Origin: a bacterium
Lineage (GTDB): Bacteria; Patescibacteriota; Microgenomatia; UBA1406; GWC2-37-13
Direction: 5' to 3'
Assembly (NCBI GenBank): GCA_021833625.1
Contig: JAKBEU010000002.1
Coordinates: 323,332-356,621, forward strand
DNA length: 33,290 nt
Below are positions 24,105-31,729 of this stretch, one piece after another. Position 1 is the first letter of the stretch; each line of letters starts with the position of its first letter. The notes beneath the pieces are model-generated. The model saw only the letters and a program-made list of their open reading frames with translations, had not been told where the DNA came from and made no database searches. Both the position numbers and the translations under genes were made by a program.

Positions 24105-24742
24105 GCTGATGTTACATAATTCCTAATTTTCTCTTTCATAGCCTCAATCCTATCTTGGCACTCTTTATCTTTATTTGCTAATAGTCTATCTGTATCGGTT
24201 TGGAGCGTCTTTATGAACAAATCCTTACCTTCAATCGCTTTATTTAAGGTATCAATTTCTTTTTTTAATTTATCTGTTTCGGTTGGTTCTGAAGGGATAG
24301 GTGGTTTAGAGAGATTTTCAGTCAGATAAGGCCATGGATTGCATGTACCGCCATATCCATCCTGCTTATTCCTGGGCTTTCTAAAGTATCCCCAATGAAG
24401 ATGTGGACCTGTCGAGTTTCCGGTATTATCTGAAATCCCTATCTGTTGTCCTTCAAGGATTTTGTCTCCCGGATTTACATTGAATGATTTCAGATGCGCT
24501 AGTATCGACCCTTCGACATCGTTTTCGATTTTCACGTACATGCCGTAGCCGTATTCATCGTAAGCCGCTTCAATTACCGTTCCATCATGCGGAGCGACTA
24601 TCGGAGTACCTGTTGGTGTTCCATAATCAACGCCATTATGTCCTTTATAGCCAAATTGCGCGTACATGTGGATACCATTTAAGACAAGATCGTTTCCCCA
24701 TTCTTGGGTTACCGGAAACGTACCTAAAAAGGGTCTTCTCAT
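24101..24742 (-). CDS. M23-family endopeptidase (endolysin) with coiled-coil tail
   Basis: A 213-residue protein. The LytM/M23 zinc peptidase domain covers about residues 1-145: HNGVD (H35, D39), the LAHL His at 83, and STGPHLHWG (H114, H116), all required ligands. The tail from about residue 150 is a coiled coil (KLKKEIDTLNKAIEGKDLFIKTL). It would cut peptide cross-links in peptidoglycan. There is no signal peptide, so it depends on the holin. The order endolysin, membrane coiled-coil, holin on one strand is a classical lysis cassette. A -10 element stands 8 nt before its start. Confidence 0.88.
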   Translation of the reverse strand: MRRPFLGTFPVTQEWGNDLVLNGIHMYAQFGYKGHNGVDYGTPTGTPIVAPHDGTVIEAAYDEYGYGMYVKIENDVEGSILAHLKSFNVNPGDKILEGQQIGISDNTGNSTGPHLHWGYFRKPRNKQDGYGGTCNPWPYLTENLSKPPIPSEPTETDKLKKEIDTLNKAIEGKDLFIKTLQTDTDRLLANKDKECQDRIEAMKEKIRNYVTSA

Positions 24743-24750
24743 ATATATAA

Positions 24751-24756
24751 ATTGTA
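24751..24756 (-). promoter_or_regulatory. -10 element before the endolysin gene
   Basis: TACAAT on the minus strand ends 8 nt before the endolysin ATG. The -35 region is weak (TAAATC at 17 bp). The spacing matches the other leaderless-type starts of the window. The lysis genes may therefore have their own promoter besides any late read-through. Confidence 0.4.
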
Positions 24757-24818
24757 TGGGGAATAGTTGACAGGATTTACACCCACGAACTGATTTCGTT
24801 TGAATTTAAGCATCTATA

Positions 24819-24847
24819 TTGACAATTATGGTTAGTTTATGTAGTAT
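24819..24847 (+). promoter_or_regulatory. Strong sigma70-type promoter of a moron-like unit
   Basis: A perfect TTGACA (24819-24824), a 17-bp spacer, and TAGTAT (24842-24847), then 7 nt to ATG 24855. It faces away from all surrounding late genes. The position predicts a leaderless transcript. Confidence 0.7.
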
Positions 24848-24854
24848 TAGGGTA

Positions 24855-25172
24855 ATGAAAAAGCTTTTTGGGACAATCTGCATCGTATTATTCATTGTTC
24901 TCGCTATATTTTCTGCGTGGACGTATTATGAGAAGGAAATGTATAAAAATTCCTTGGATTCAATGAACAAAAGTTGGGAGGCGGTATCAGCTTATGATTT
25001 TAACTACATCAATAAACTTGCGGATTTTATAAAGCTTCAAAATACGATTCATCCGGTAAATTTCACGAAAGAAGAGCAAAAAGCCTTCGATGAACTGAAA
25101 AAAATAAAAGAAGATCGCGGAGCGTTTATCAGAAAATTCCCCAACATTCAGCCCATTTATCAGGTAAGATAA
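24855..25172 (+). CDS. Moron-like membrane-anchored protein
   Basis: A 105-residue protein that starts at MKKLFGTIC. One N-terminal membrane segment (LFGTICIVLFIVLAIFSAWTYY, about residues 4-25) is followed by about 80 mostly helical, charged residues expected outside the membrane (SMNKSWEAVSAYDFNYINKLADFIK, EEQKAFDELKKIKEDRG). The frame can be extended upstream, but the promoter's -35 and -10 lie in that extension, so ATG 24855 is the likely start. It is the only plus-strand unit inside the minus-strand late block, with its own consensus promoter, like phage morons that alter the lysogen. Exclusion of other phages is a guess. Confidence 0.65.
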   Translation: MKKLFGTICIVLFIVLAIFSAWTYYEKEMYKNSLDSMNKSWEAVSAYDFNYINKLADFIKLQNTIHPVNFTKEEQKAFDELKKIKEDRGAFIRKFPNIQPIYQVR

Positions 25173-25176
25173 CTAT

Positions 25177-25251
25177 ATGGTTGGGTTTTTGATAGGTGCA
25201 GGTACTATTTTTTTATGTTGGCTTATTTGGGTGTTATTCGGATGCAAATAA
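25177..25251 (+). CDS. 24-residue hydrophobic membrane peptide
   Basis: ATG 25177 to TAA 25249-25251 encodes a 24-residue peptide that is almost entirely hydrophobic (VGFLIGAGTIFLCWLIWVLF) and ends in Gly-Cys-Lys. It starts 4 nt after the moron-like gene and ends exactly where the next minus-strand gene ends, so the unit fills the gap with no spare bases. Size and composition fit a small transmembrane peptide. No ribosome site is obvious, and translation would rely on coupling. Confidence 0.45.
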   Translation: MVGFLIGAGTIFLCWLIWVLFGCK

Positions 25252-26691
25252 TCACCTATTTGGATTCGTTACTATCCCTATTTTTGCTGCGTTTCTAAAG
25301 TAATTATTTCCCGGTATTTTAGGAATATTAAATTTCTGCATATTTTTCCCTACCGCTCTCAATCCTTTACTAGCAACCTTTATAAATCGCGGATCATTTA
25401 CAACTTGTTCTGCCACAAATCCGCCGATGGCTCCTGGTGCACCGCTTAATATGCCTCCAATTCCTGCTCCTCCAAGCTTTGAGAAATTGAATACTTGTCT
25501 ATTTGCCTCTCTTGCAGCAGAATTTGTCAATATTTTTTCCATTCCTTTTGCCATTCCATATTCACGTCCAAGCTTTGCCAATCGCGGATCAGAATCATTT
25601 ATTGTTTTTCTGAGGACATCTCTGACTGATTTTGCTCCTTGCGCTGTTCCTGATCCTTTTGCATCGAGCATAAATTGTGCTTGTGGAATATCCTGATCTA
25701 ATGCTTTTCGGTATTTAGTCAATTTATCGATTCCTACATCAACATAGGGCATTTTTCTTGTCCCACCAGCCATATCAATGAGTTGTTTTCTTCTTCTTAT
25801 AAGCTCTGCAGCTTGTGCTTTTGCGGCATTACTATATGCATTTTCTCCGGTTGTCAATTCGATTATGTTTTTGTCGATATCATTAATAACTTGTCCCAAA
25901 TTAGTTGCTTTTCCGCTTTTGAGTGAAATAGTATCATATTTTGAGCCTATTGCTTTTTTTATATCTCCTGCAATTTCAGGTGATCTATCATACAGATTGT
26001 ATTTATCAATGAAATCTGCTGTTTTCATCCCTGATTTTGCTTCAAGTTTGGCCTGCATGAGTGGATTGCCAATGCCTCTTGTAATAAGCTGTTCTCCTGA
26101 TTTCTCGACATTTTTCCCTAATTTTCTGAATGCGTTCTGTATTGGGGTCGTTTTTATAACTTTTCCGGGAAGGGCTAAAGGATCGAGCGTCTCTCCGATT
26201 CCAGCTGCGACTTTGCCAGCGTTTTCAAGCGCTCCAATTTTGCTTACCGCGCCAGCGCCTTTGAGTGCACTTCCGATTCCTCCAGCCACCATTGAAGCAT
26301 CTAGAGCGACCCCTGCAGGATCTTCATAGAAAGTATTTCCTATTTTATTTATTCCATTACCGACATCACCCTTTGCAAAATCTGATATTCCATATTTTTG
26401 ATCGTATGATTTTGCCAATTGTTTTGCTCTATTGCTGTCTAATGTGGGCTCACCCATCACTACATTTTTAGCTGCTTCCGCTGCATCGAGTCCAAGATTG
26501 GCTATATTAGCTACTGTATTTTTCTCCATATCCGGATTAAATACATTTACTGCTGCGCTTCCAATACCTCCCACTAAATTTGCGCCACTTTTAACGGTGT
26601 TACCAAGAAAACCACTGATAGTTTTCTTATCTGGCGTAAATCCTATTTTACTTTGTCTCGGCTGCTGTAATCTATCTGGTATAAATGGCAT
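25252..26691 (-). CDS. Large phage protein of the late module, possible virion/ejection protein
   Basis: A 479-residue protein with no named family that I recognise. It is rich in Ala, Gly and Lys, mostly helical, and has glycine-zipper-like hydrophobic stretches (SMVAGGIGSALKGAGAVSKIG at about 136-156, GAGIGGILSGAPGAIGGFV near residue 415). Such segments occur in internal virion proteins that line ejection channels. A soluble helical middle includes LIRRRKQLIDMAGG and RKTINDSDPRLAKLGREY. It starts 2 nt after the stop of the upstream late gene. The ejection role is inference from composition and place. Confidence 0.6.
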   Translation of the reverse strand: MPFIPDRLQQPRQSKIGFTPDKKTISGFLGNTVKSGANLVGGIGSAAVNVFNPDMEKNTVANIANLGLDAAEAAKNVVMGEPTLDSNRAKQLAKSYDQKYGISDFAKGDVGNGINKIGNTFYEDPAGVALDASMVAGGIGSALKGAGAVSKIGALENAGKVAAGIGETLDPLALPGKVIKTTPIQNAFRKLGKNVEKSGEQLITRGIGNPLMQAKLEAKSGMKTADFIDKYNLYDRSPEIAGDIKKAIGSKYDTISLKSGKATNLGQVINDIDKNIIELTTGENAYSNAAKAQAAELIRRRKQLIDMAGGTRKMPYVDVGIDKLTKYRKALDQDIPQAQFMLDAKGSGTAQGAKSVRDVLRKTINDSDPRLAKLGREYGMAKGMEKILTNSAAREANRQVFNFSKLGGAGIGGILSGAPGAIGGFVAEQVVNDPRFIKVASKGLRAVGKNMQKFNIPKIPGNNYFRNAAKIGIVTNPNR

Positions 26692-26693
26692 GG

Positions 26694-28289
26694 TTATGAA
26701 ATCGTTTGATAAAGTGTCGGGTCAAATTCATTCTCGGGAATAGTACCCGTTTCACCTGTCTTCAGGTTTCGCACTCTTATTTGCTGAGATCCATTCGGCG
26801 AAGCGCCAGCGCCTTGATTAAGATTTGTCTTTAGTTCTTCAAGTACACCTCGCATTTGCTCCGGAGATAAGTTCTGGCCTAGTGAAGAAGCTGCCTTTTC
26901 AAGCATTTTTGCTTCGTAGTCAGAAATCTGTCCGGAACCTTTAAGCATCTGTCTTCCTTCAAGTGAAAGCATAGATTTTAATTGATCATAATTATTCTGA
27001 AGCAACTGCGCGTCAGACCCTGGAAGTGCGTTTAACGGATTATATTTGCCATAGCCGCTTATTGACCCAACATCTCCAGACAGCAATTTATCGATTAACC
27101 CTATAGCACTTTGTGCTCCTGATGTCTTTCCTGTCGCTGCTCCTATTTTTGTATCAAAAGCGTTTGGATTTTGTGTTCTATATATAAAATCATTCATCGT
27201 TTCAGGTTTTCCTGTAGCCATAAATCCTGCTGATAATTGTGGATTTGCTGTAGCCTGTTCTTTTTGGAACGTGAGCTTCTGCTGCTCTCCTGCAAGCCGT
27301 AATGAATCAAACTTGTCGGCAATATCCTGTTTTGCTGTTTGAGCATCAAGATACGCCTTTCTGAGAGCCGCTCCTTTTGCTCCTTCATTATCTCGAAGCA
27401 ATTCATTTATTTTCCGTATTGTTTCCTGCAGTTTGACGTCTTCGTCCTCAATAAGCCGTGCAGCATCCAGTTTCGCGCTTGAAATTTTATCATCGATTTC
27501 TTGAACCTTATTTGCAAGTGTTAATTGTGTTGTGTTTTGTGTCCTATTAAATTCCGTATCGGCATTTTCATTTCCCTGAGTAAATGAACCAGTACCATAT
27601 GAATCTATAGTGCCAAGCGCGGCATATTGTTTTTCGCGCTGTGCGTCTGTCTGACGCTTGTTTTCCATATTTGCTCTCAATACACCACCATAAGTGTTCG
27701 TTGCGTCTGCTTTTGCCGTTACTCCTTGTTTTTCAAATTGAGCTATATCAGCATTTTTTCTGTCCGCAAACGTCTTGAATGCAGCCTCCGCTGCAGGAAT
27801 ACCTACCCTTAAGTCAGTTGCTGTATTGTCATAAAGAGTTTTTGCATTATTTTCTGTCTCAGTTTGTCCGGCTTCAATTAAAGCTAGTCGTTTTTTCTCT
27901 GCATCTGAATATGTCGCATTTTGTTTATCGTAAAGCTCCAGTTGTTTTTTAAGATAATCCTGCATCGTTGTTGGAACTGAAGAAGTAGTAGGCTTTGACG
28001 CATTTGGATCTGCTTTCGTTGTTCCATCACTATAGGTAATTGTTCCGTTATTATTTGACCTAATAGGAGTCGGAGCTGGCTGATCAGCCCACGTTGTTGA
28101 CGGATTAGTCCAAGGATTCGTTGCCTTTTGAGTCGAAACTGACTGTTGTGGTGTCCGTATATTTGATACGGTACTTTTAACACTACCAGTAGTGTTTCCA
28201 CCACCAACAGGACTACTTTGACCATATCCTGCTTTCGTTTCCCAAGGGTTAACAGGTTTCTTTAATTGTGAACTAAATATATTTGCCAT
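26694..28289 (-). CDS. Large coiled-coil phage protein of the late module
   Basis: A 531-residue protein. The first 110 residues are low-complexity (Ser, Thr, Gln, Pro, Gly) and probably disordered. Residues 115-340 are long helices and coiled coil (YLKKQLELYDKQNATYSDAEKKRLALIE, KVQEIDDKISSAKLDAARLIEDEDVKL). The C-terminal part is globular (LLSGDVGSISGYGKYNPLNALPG, SLEGRQMLKGSGQISDYEAKMLEKAASSLG). The SDYEAKMLEKA stretch recurs in phage internal or tail proteins. It is probably a virion component. It begins 15 nt after the 908-residue gene and ends 2 nt before the next. Confidence 0.6.
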   Translation of the reverse strand: MANIFSSQLKKPVNPWETKAGYGQSSPVGGGNTTGSVKSTVSNIRTPQQSVSTQKATNPWTNPSTTWADQPAPTPIRSNNNGTITYSDGTTKADPNASKPTTSSVPTTMQDYLKKQLELYDKQNATYSDAEKKRLALIEAGQTETENNAKTLYDNTATDLRVGIPAAEAAFKTFADRKNADIAQFEKQGVTAKADATNTYGGVLRANMENKRQTDAQREKQYAALGTIDSYGTGSFTQGNENADTEFNRTQNTTQLTLANKVQEIDDKISSAKLDAARLIEDEDVKLQETIRKINELLRDNEGAKGAALRKAYLDAQTAKQDIADKFDSLRLAGEQQKLTFQKEQATANPQLSAGFMATGKPETMNDFIYRTQNPNAFDTKIGAATGKTSGAQSAIGLIDKLLSGDVGSISGYGKYNPLNALPGSDAQLLQNNYDQLKSMLSLEGRQMLKGSGQISDYEAKMLEKAASSLGQNLSPEQMRGVLEELKTNLNQGAGASPNGSQQIRVRNLKTGETGTIPENEFDPTLYQTIS

Positions 28290-28304
28290 ATTATTTAATA
28301 GAAA

Positions 28305-31031
28305 TTACCACGATCCACCACCGCCGCCTCCACCCCCACCACCTGCTTTATAAATAGGTGGCCGATAAACTGGTTTAGGTGCTGGTTTTGGCGCGGGAGT
28401 CGGAGCGGGCTTCGGTGTTGGAGCAGATGATCCGCCCCACGATCCACCACCGCCGCCTCCACCCCCACCACCGCTTGATTTGGATGGAGGAGTAAATCCT
28501 TTTGCCGCAGGAGCGACAAAGGTATTAGTCAATGTCTTATATATATTGTTTGCTACATTTGCCGTGCTGTTTGCGATGTTCCCAACACTTTTAAATATAT
28601 TCGGTGTCTGAGGCTGTGGAATAGTCGTTGCCAACTGAGGAATTACATATTTATTTGCTGCAACTGGTGTATTTACCTGTGCATATGATTTTTGTGCGGC
28701 AGGAGAAGCCTTTCCAACAGGCGCTTGCCAAGTATAGTCAGATTTAAGTACATCCGGAACGCTTGAGCGAACTGATTGATTGTATTGATTCTGGTAATAA
28801 ATAGGATCCACATCCTCCCATTGGTACTCTTGACCATCGAAAGTCTGCTTGTAGGTCATTGTGGGCTTATCATGACCAGGAATAATCGGATATTGCTCAT
28901 TTATGTATGAACGATACATTTCAGTCGCTGGTTTAGCCAGATAGGTGTTTCCAAAAACATGGGCAATCTTATTTGGATCCTGGAAGAACGCTTTAGTAAA
29001 TAGGGAAGTATCAAGCGCTCCTTTATAGTTTTTGTCTATTCCGGGATTAAGATCTGTCTTATACATTTCCGCTCCTCCAAGCTTGAAGAACGCATCTCTT
29101 GTGTCATTTACTGGTTTTGATTGCATAAGGTCAGGATTCATCATATCCTGGCCGCTTCCGGTGTCCTCACCAAGCTTGCTTGTTCCTTTAATGACATTCA
29201 TTCCGATCTTTTTGAATATGTTTGACTCTGCGCCAGTAAGTCCCGGAACGTCTTGTTTCATGGTCTGTACTCCGGTTCCTGGTGCTGCTGTAGCCTGTTC
29301 AAAACCGTTCGTATAGGATATCTTGTTATCTGGTCCTGTTGGCGTGGCTGAAGAATCCGCACCATAAACAGGTTTTATCATGCTAAACTCGTTAAATGGC
29401 TTTGCAACAGCATTTAATCCTTGTTTGAATACATTACCCATTACGTTCAGGGTGCTGGCTGTTTTTTGTTTTGCCTTATTCAAGTCACCTCGAAGTAATT
29501 CGGATACACCAAAATCGATATTTTTTCCTGTAGGATTTGTAGTATCAATTTTATTCGCTACTGTCTGTCCTAGATTTCTGAATGTATTATTTCTCACCTG
29601 AGTCGAAGCTATAGGATTTCCTTTTAGTGCTTCTGTTACTCCCAGATCGAAATTGCCTGTTGGGTTTGCTGCATCGATTGTCGCGGCAAGTTTTTTCCCT
29701 GCGGATGGCAAGTCACCTCGTAAAGCTTCGGAAACTCCGATATCAGTTTTTCCAGTTAAATTTGCCTGGTCTATCGCATTTGCCGCGGTATTTCCTAATC
29801 CTTGGATTGTGCTTGTAACCTTCTGAGGTACTTCAGCTATCGGGTTTGATTGCTGAACCTGATTCAATCTTTGAAAATTCGGATCATTAGCCAAATCACC
29901 TGAGGGAGCAGTTGAGCCTGGTTTCGGCTGGTCTTTGGCGATACTCGTTGACGTATAATCCTGCGGTCTGTTTGCAACTTCTTTTATGAAATTGCGCAAA
30001 TCAGCAAGTTGCCCGTCTTTTGTAATATATTGGTTATCAAGATGGGGACCTGTAGAATGACCTGTCGTTCCTGTAATACCGATAGGATCGTTTGATTTTA
30101 TCTGTTGGCCTTCCTGCGCAAGTACTCTTGATAAATGGTTATAAATAAGCGTTTCTCCTGTGGGAAGAGTAATAAACACTCTATTTCCGAATGTCGGATC
30201 GCCTTCGATTATTTTTGAAACGACACCATCGAAAACTGAAGAAAGAGTGGGCTGGTCTGCCAAATCTCCTGTTCCGATATCCATAGCTCCATGGATTATT
30301 CCCGGATAAAGGACTGGATCGGTAGTATCAAATTCTCCAGTAATATTCTCAGTTGACCGTTTCCCTCCAAAAAGCTTAGTAATATAGTCATTTAGGTTTT
30401 GTATTCCGTCCGGAGTCGTCTGATATCCTCCGTATCTCATAGAACCATCATTAAAAAGTGTTCGATTATTCGGATATGATGCAATTCCTTGAACATTTGG
30501 TTTTGAAACTAAATTGGGATTCGCCAATTTTGACCAGTCGCCGATTGCCTGTTCCCATGGACTCATATTTGGAGCAGCTTGGACGATCACTCCATTTGAA
30601 TCACGGATTGATCCGTCGGAATATTTTACGTTTCCATTAGCAAGTGAGGCTGTTGGGACAGGCTCCGCATTTGTTATCCCTTGACTTGTAGGTCTATATT
30701 GGGGATGAGTTCCGCTCAATGCTTTTAATATCTGCTGTGTAAATTCATCATTGCTCATTCCTTGAGTATTTTGTCCTCCCGATTGTGCAGGATTATATGG
30801 ATCCATCGGAGTAAACGAAAGCTTTGTTTTTGACGTTTGTTGAACTGATTGGTTGGCTGGTACTATACCTCCCTCAAGTCCGGTTGCGTTCCTTACAGGA
30901 GAGCCACCGATCGTATAAGGAATATTTGAGCCTGTATCATAAGCAATATTGAGTTGAGAACCCTTATTTTTTTTAAGTAGTGAATCAAGTTCTGCGATAT
31001 AATCTTTTGCTTTTGTGAATTGTTTTGGCAT
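28305..31031 (-). CDS. 908-residue virion protein with M23 peptidase domain, internal repeats and poly-Gly tail
   Basis: Residues 1-230 are low-complexity. Residues about 240-345 form an M23-like domain: IHGAMDIGTGD (His and Asp ligands), LIYNHLSRV, and TGHSTGPHLDNQYI. The usual final HxH is HxD here, so catalysis may be altered. Residues about 403-530 hold three imperfect repeats (pattern D.GVSE.LRGDL). After a helical region, the C-terminus has two GGGGGGGGGGSW blocks separated by a Pro/Lys/Ala-rich linker. A peptidoglycan-cleaving virion protein that aids DNA entry is a good guess. It is the first late gene left of the invertible segment. Confidence 0.7.
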   Translation of the reverse strand: MPKQFTKAKDYIAELDSLLKKNKGSQLNIAYDTGSNIPYTIGGSPVRNATGLEGGIVPANQSVQQTSKTKLSFTPMDPYNPAQSGGQNTQGMSNDEFTQQILKALSGTHPQYRPTSQGITNAEPVPTASLANGNVKYSDGSIRDSNGVIVQAAPNMSPWEQAIGDWSKLANPNLVSKPNVQGIASYPNNRTLFNDGSMRYGGYQTTPDGIQNLNDYITKLFGGKRSTENITGEFDTTDPVLYPGIIHGAMDIGTGDLADQPTLSSVFDGVVSKIIEGDPTFGNRVFITLPTGETLIYNHLSRVLAQEGQQIKSNDPIGITGTTGHSTGPHLDNQYITKDGQLADLRNFIKEVANRPQDYTSTSIAKDQPKPGSTAPSGDLANDPNFQRLNQVQQSNPIAEVPQKVTSTIQGLGNTAANAIDQANLTGKTDIGVSEALRGDLPSAGKKLAATIDAANPTGNFDLGVTEALKGNPIASTQVRNNTFRNLGQTVANKIDTTNPTGKNIDFGVSELLRGDLNKAKQKTASTLNVMGNVFKQGLNAVAKPFNEFSMIKPVYGADSSATPTGPDNKISYTNGFEQATAAPGTGVQTMKQDVPGLTGAESNIFKKIGMNVIKGTSKLGEDTGSGQDMMNPDLMQSKPVNDTRDAFFKLGGAEMYKTDLNPGIDKNYKGALDTSLFTKAFFQDPNKIAHVFGNTYLAKPATEMYRSYINEQYPIIPGHDKPTMTYKQTFDGQEYQWEDVDPIYYQNQYNQSVRSSVPDVLKSDYTWQAPVGKASPAAQKSYAQVNTPVAANKYVIPQLATTIPQPQTPNIFKSVGNIANSTANVANNIYKTLTNTFVAPAAKGFTPPSKSSGGGGGGGGGGSWGGSSAPTPKPAPTPAPKPAPKPVYRPPIYKAGGGGGGGGGGSW
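28308..28343. repeat. 36-bp direct repeat, copy 1 (poly-Gly-Ser-Trp)
   Basis: This is identical to 28437-28472. It starts CCACGATCCACCACCGCC and ends CCCCCACCACC. On the minus strand it encodes the run of ten Gly plus Ser-Trp at the extreme C-terminus of the 908-residue protein. Confidence 0.85.
28437..28472. repeat. 36-bp direct repeat, copy 2
   Basis: This is identical to 28308-28343. It encodes the internal Gly10-Ser-Trp block. Perfect identity over 36 bp, including synonymous positions, implies recent duplication or ongoing exchange, and the copies could delete or expand by slippage. Confidence 0.85.
29440..29823 (-). repeat. Three tandem protein repeats inside the 908-residue protein
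   Basis: Three units of about 40 residues share the pattern LG.T.AN.ID..N.TG..D.GVSE.LRGDL..A..K. They contain GKTDIGVSEALRGDL, GNFDLGVTEALKGNP and GKNIDFGVSELLRGDL. The repeats are diverged in DNA as well, so they are older than the 36-bp repeats. Confidence 0.7.
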
Positions 31032-31091
31032 AGTGTTAGATAGCTAAAATAATCTATTGCCAATATTTATTTGCGGCTTCTTGGCTGACCG

Positions 31092-31120
31092 TTTTCCTTA
31101 TAGTTAAATGATAAGGAAAA
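31092..31120. repeat. Perfect hairpin between the 908-residue gene and the left inverted repeat
   Basis: TTTTCCTTAT and ATAAGGAAAA form a 10-bp perfect stem with a 9-nt loop. It lies in the 148-nt gap that separates the invertible segment from the next late gene. Neither strand has a T-run after the stem. It could be a weak terminator, a transcript-processing site or a protein-binding dyad. The rest of the gap (31032-31179) shows only A/T-rich sequence. Confidence 0.45.
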
Positions 31121-31179
31121 AGGATATATATATTTACAGTCAGGGGTAATTTAGGAAAGATAATATAGTCTTTCATCTG

Positions 31180-31208
31180 CGTATCCAATCTCTACAGACT
31201 CGAACTAT
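31180..31208 (+). repeat. Left 29-bp inverted repeat of the invertible segment
   Basis: It begins CGTATCCAATC and ends ACTCGAACTAT. It is a perfect reverse complement of 32978-33006 over 29 bp, with mismatch at the next base inside. The centre reads TCTCTACAGA, an imperfect dyad (TCTnTAnAGA) centred on TA at the middle of the repeat, as expected for a recombinase site with a 2-bp crossover core. That last reading is tentative. Confidence 0.85.
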
Positions 31209-31222
31209 TTCTAATGTTTACT

Positions 31223-31729
31223 ATGGCAAAAACAGTTGAAGTATTAGTGGTTGCTGCAGGAGGAGGTTCAGGTGTTGGCTATTCAGGAGGCGGTGGTGGA
31301 GGAGGCTGTTGTACAGACACAAATTCTGGTGGAAATGGACACGGGGGGAATGGCGGAGGAATAGTATTCATACTTGCTTCTAACTTTATTTTGACTGGAA
31401 GTATAGTTTCAGGAGGCAACAATGGACTTGCGGGAGACATTTCTGGTGGAGCTCCTCACAATGGTTCAGGAGGCGGAGGCGCTGGAGGCTCTATATTAAT
31501 AAAAACAAAAGTGGGGACTTTGGGAACAAATCTTATTACTGCTCCAGCTGGAACAGGTCCCGCTCCAGTAAACGATGGAGGAAGAGGAGGAAATGGCGGA
31601 GTTGGAAGAATACACCTTGATTATAAAGACTCATATTCAGGAGTCACTACTCCCACTATAGATGTCACACAAGACTCAAAGCTTGACTATCCTAAAAGTG
31701 GTGGACTATTTTTACAGGAATTTATATGA
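31223..31729 (+). CDS. Glycine-rich tail/adhesin-like protein, opposite-facing allele
   Basis: A 168-residue protein from ATG 31223 (MAKTVEVLVVAAGGGSG); a second in-frame ATG at 31214 adds three residues. It is rich in Gly with several GGGGG runs and a Cys pair. From GGGIVFI onward it aligns with the C-terminal 150 residues of the 401-residue protein on the other strand, ending in the shared GRIHLDYKDSY and GGLFLQEFI. It lacks the first 250 residues of that protein. It faces against the late genes and has no ribosome site, so it is probably silent in this orientation. Poly-Gly folds resemble phage adhesin tips, by inference. Confidence 0.7.
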   Translation: MAKTVEVLVVAAGGGSGVGYSGGGGGGGCCTDTNSGGNGHGGNGGGIVFILASNFILTGSIVSGGNNGLAGDISGGAPHNGSGGGGAGGSILIKTKVGTLGTNLITAPAGTGPAPVNDGGRGGNGGVGRIHLDYKDSYSGVTTPTIDVTQDSKLDYPKSGGLFLQEFI

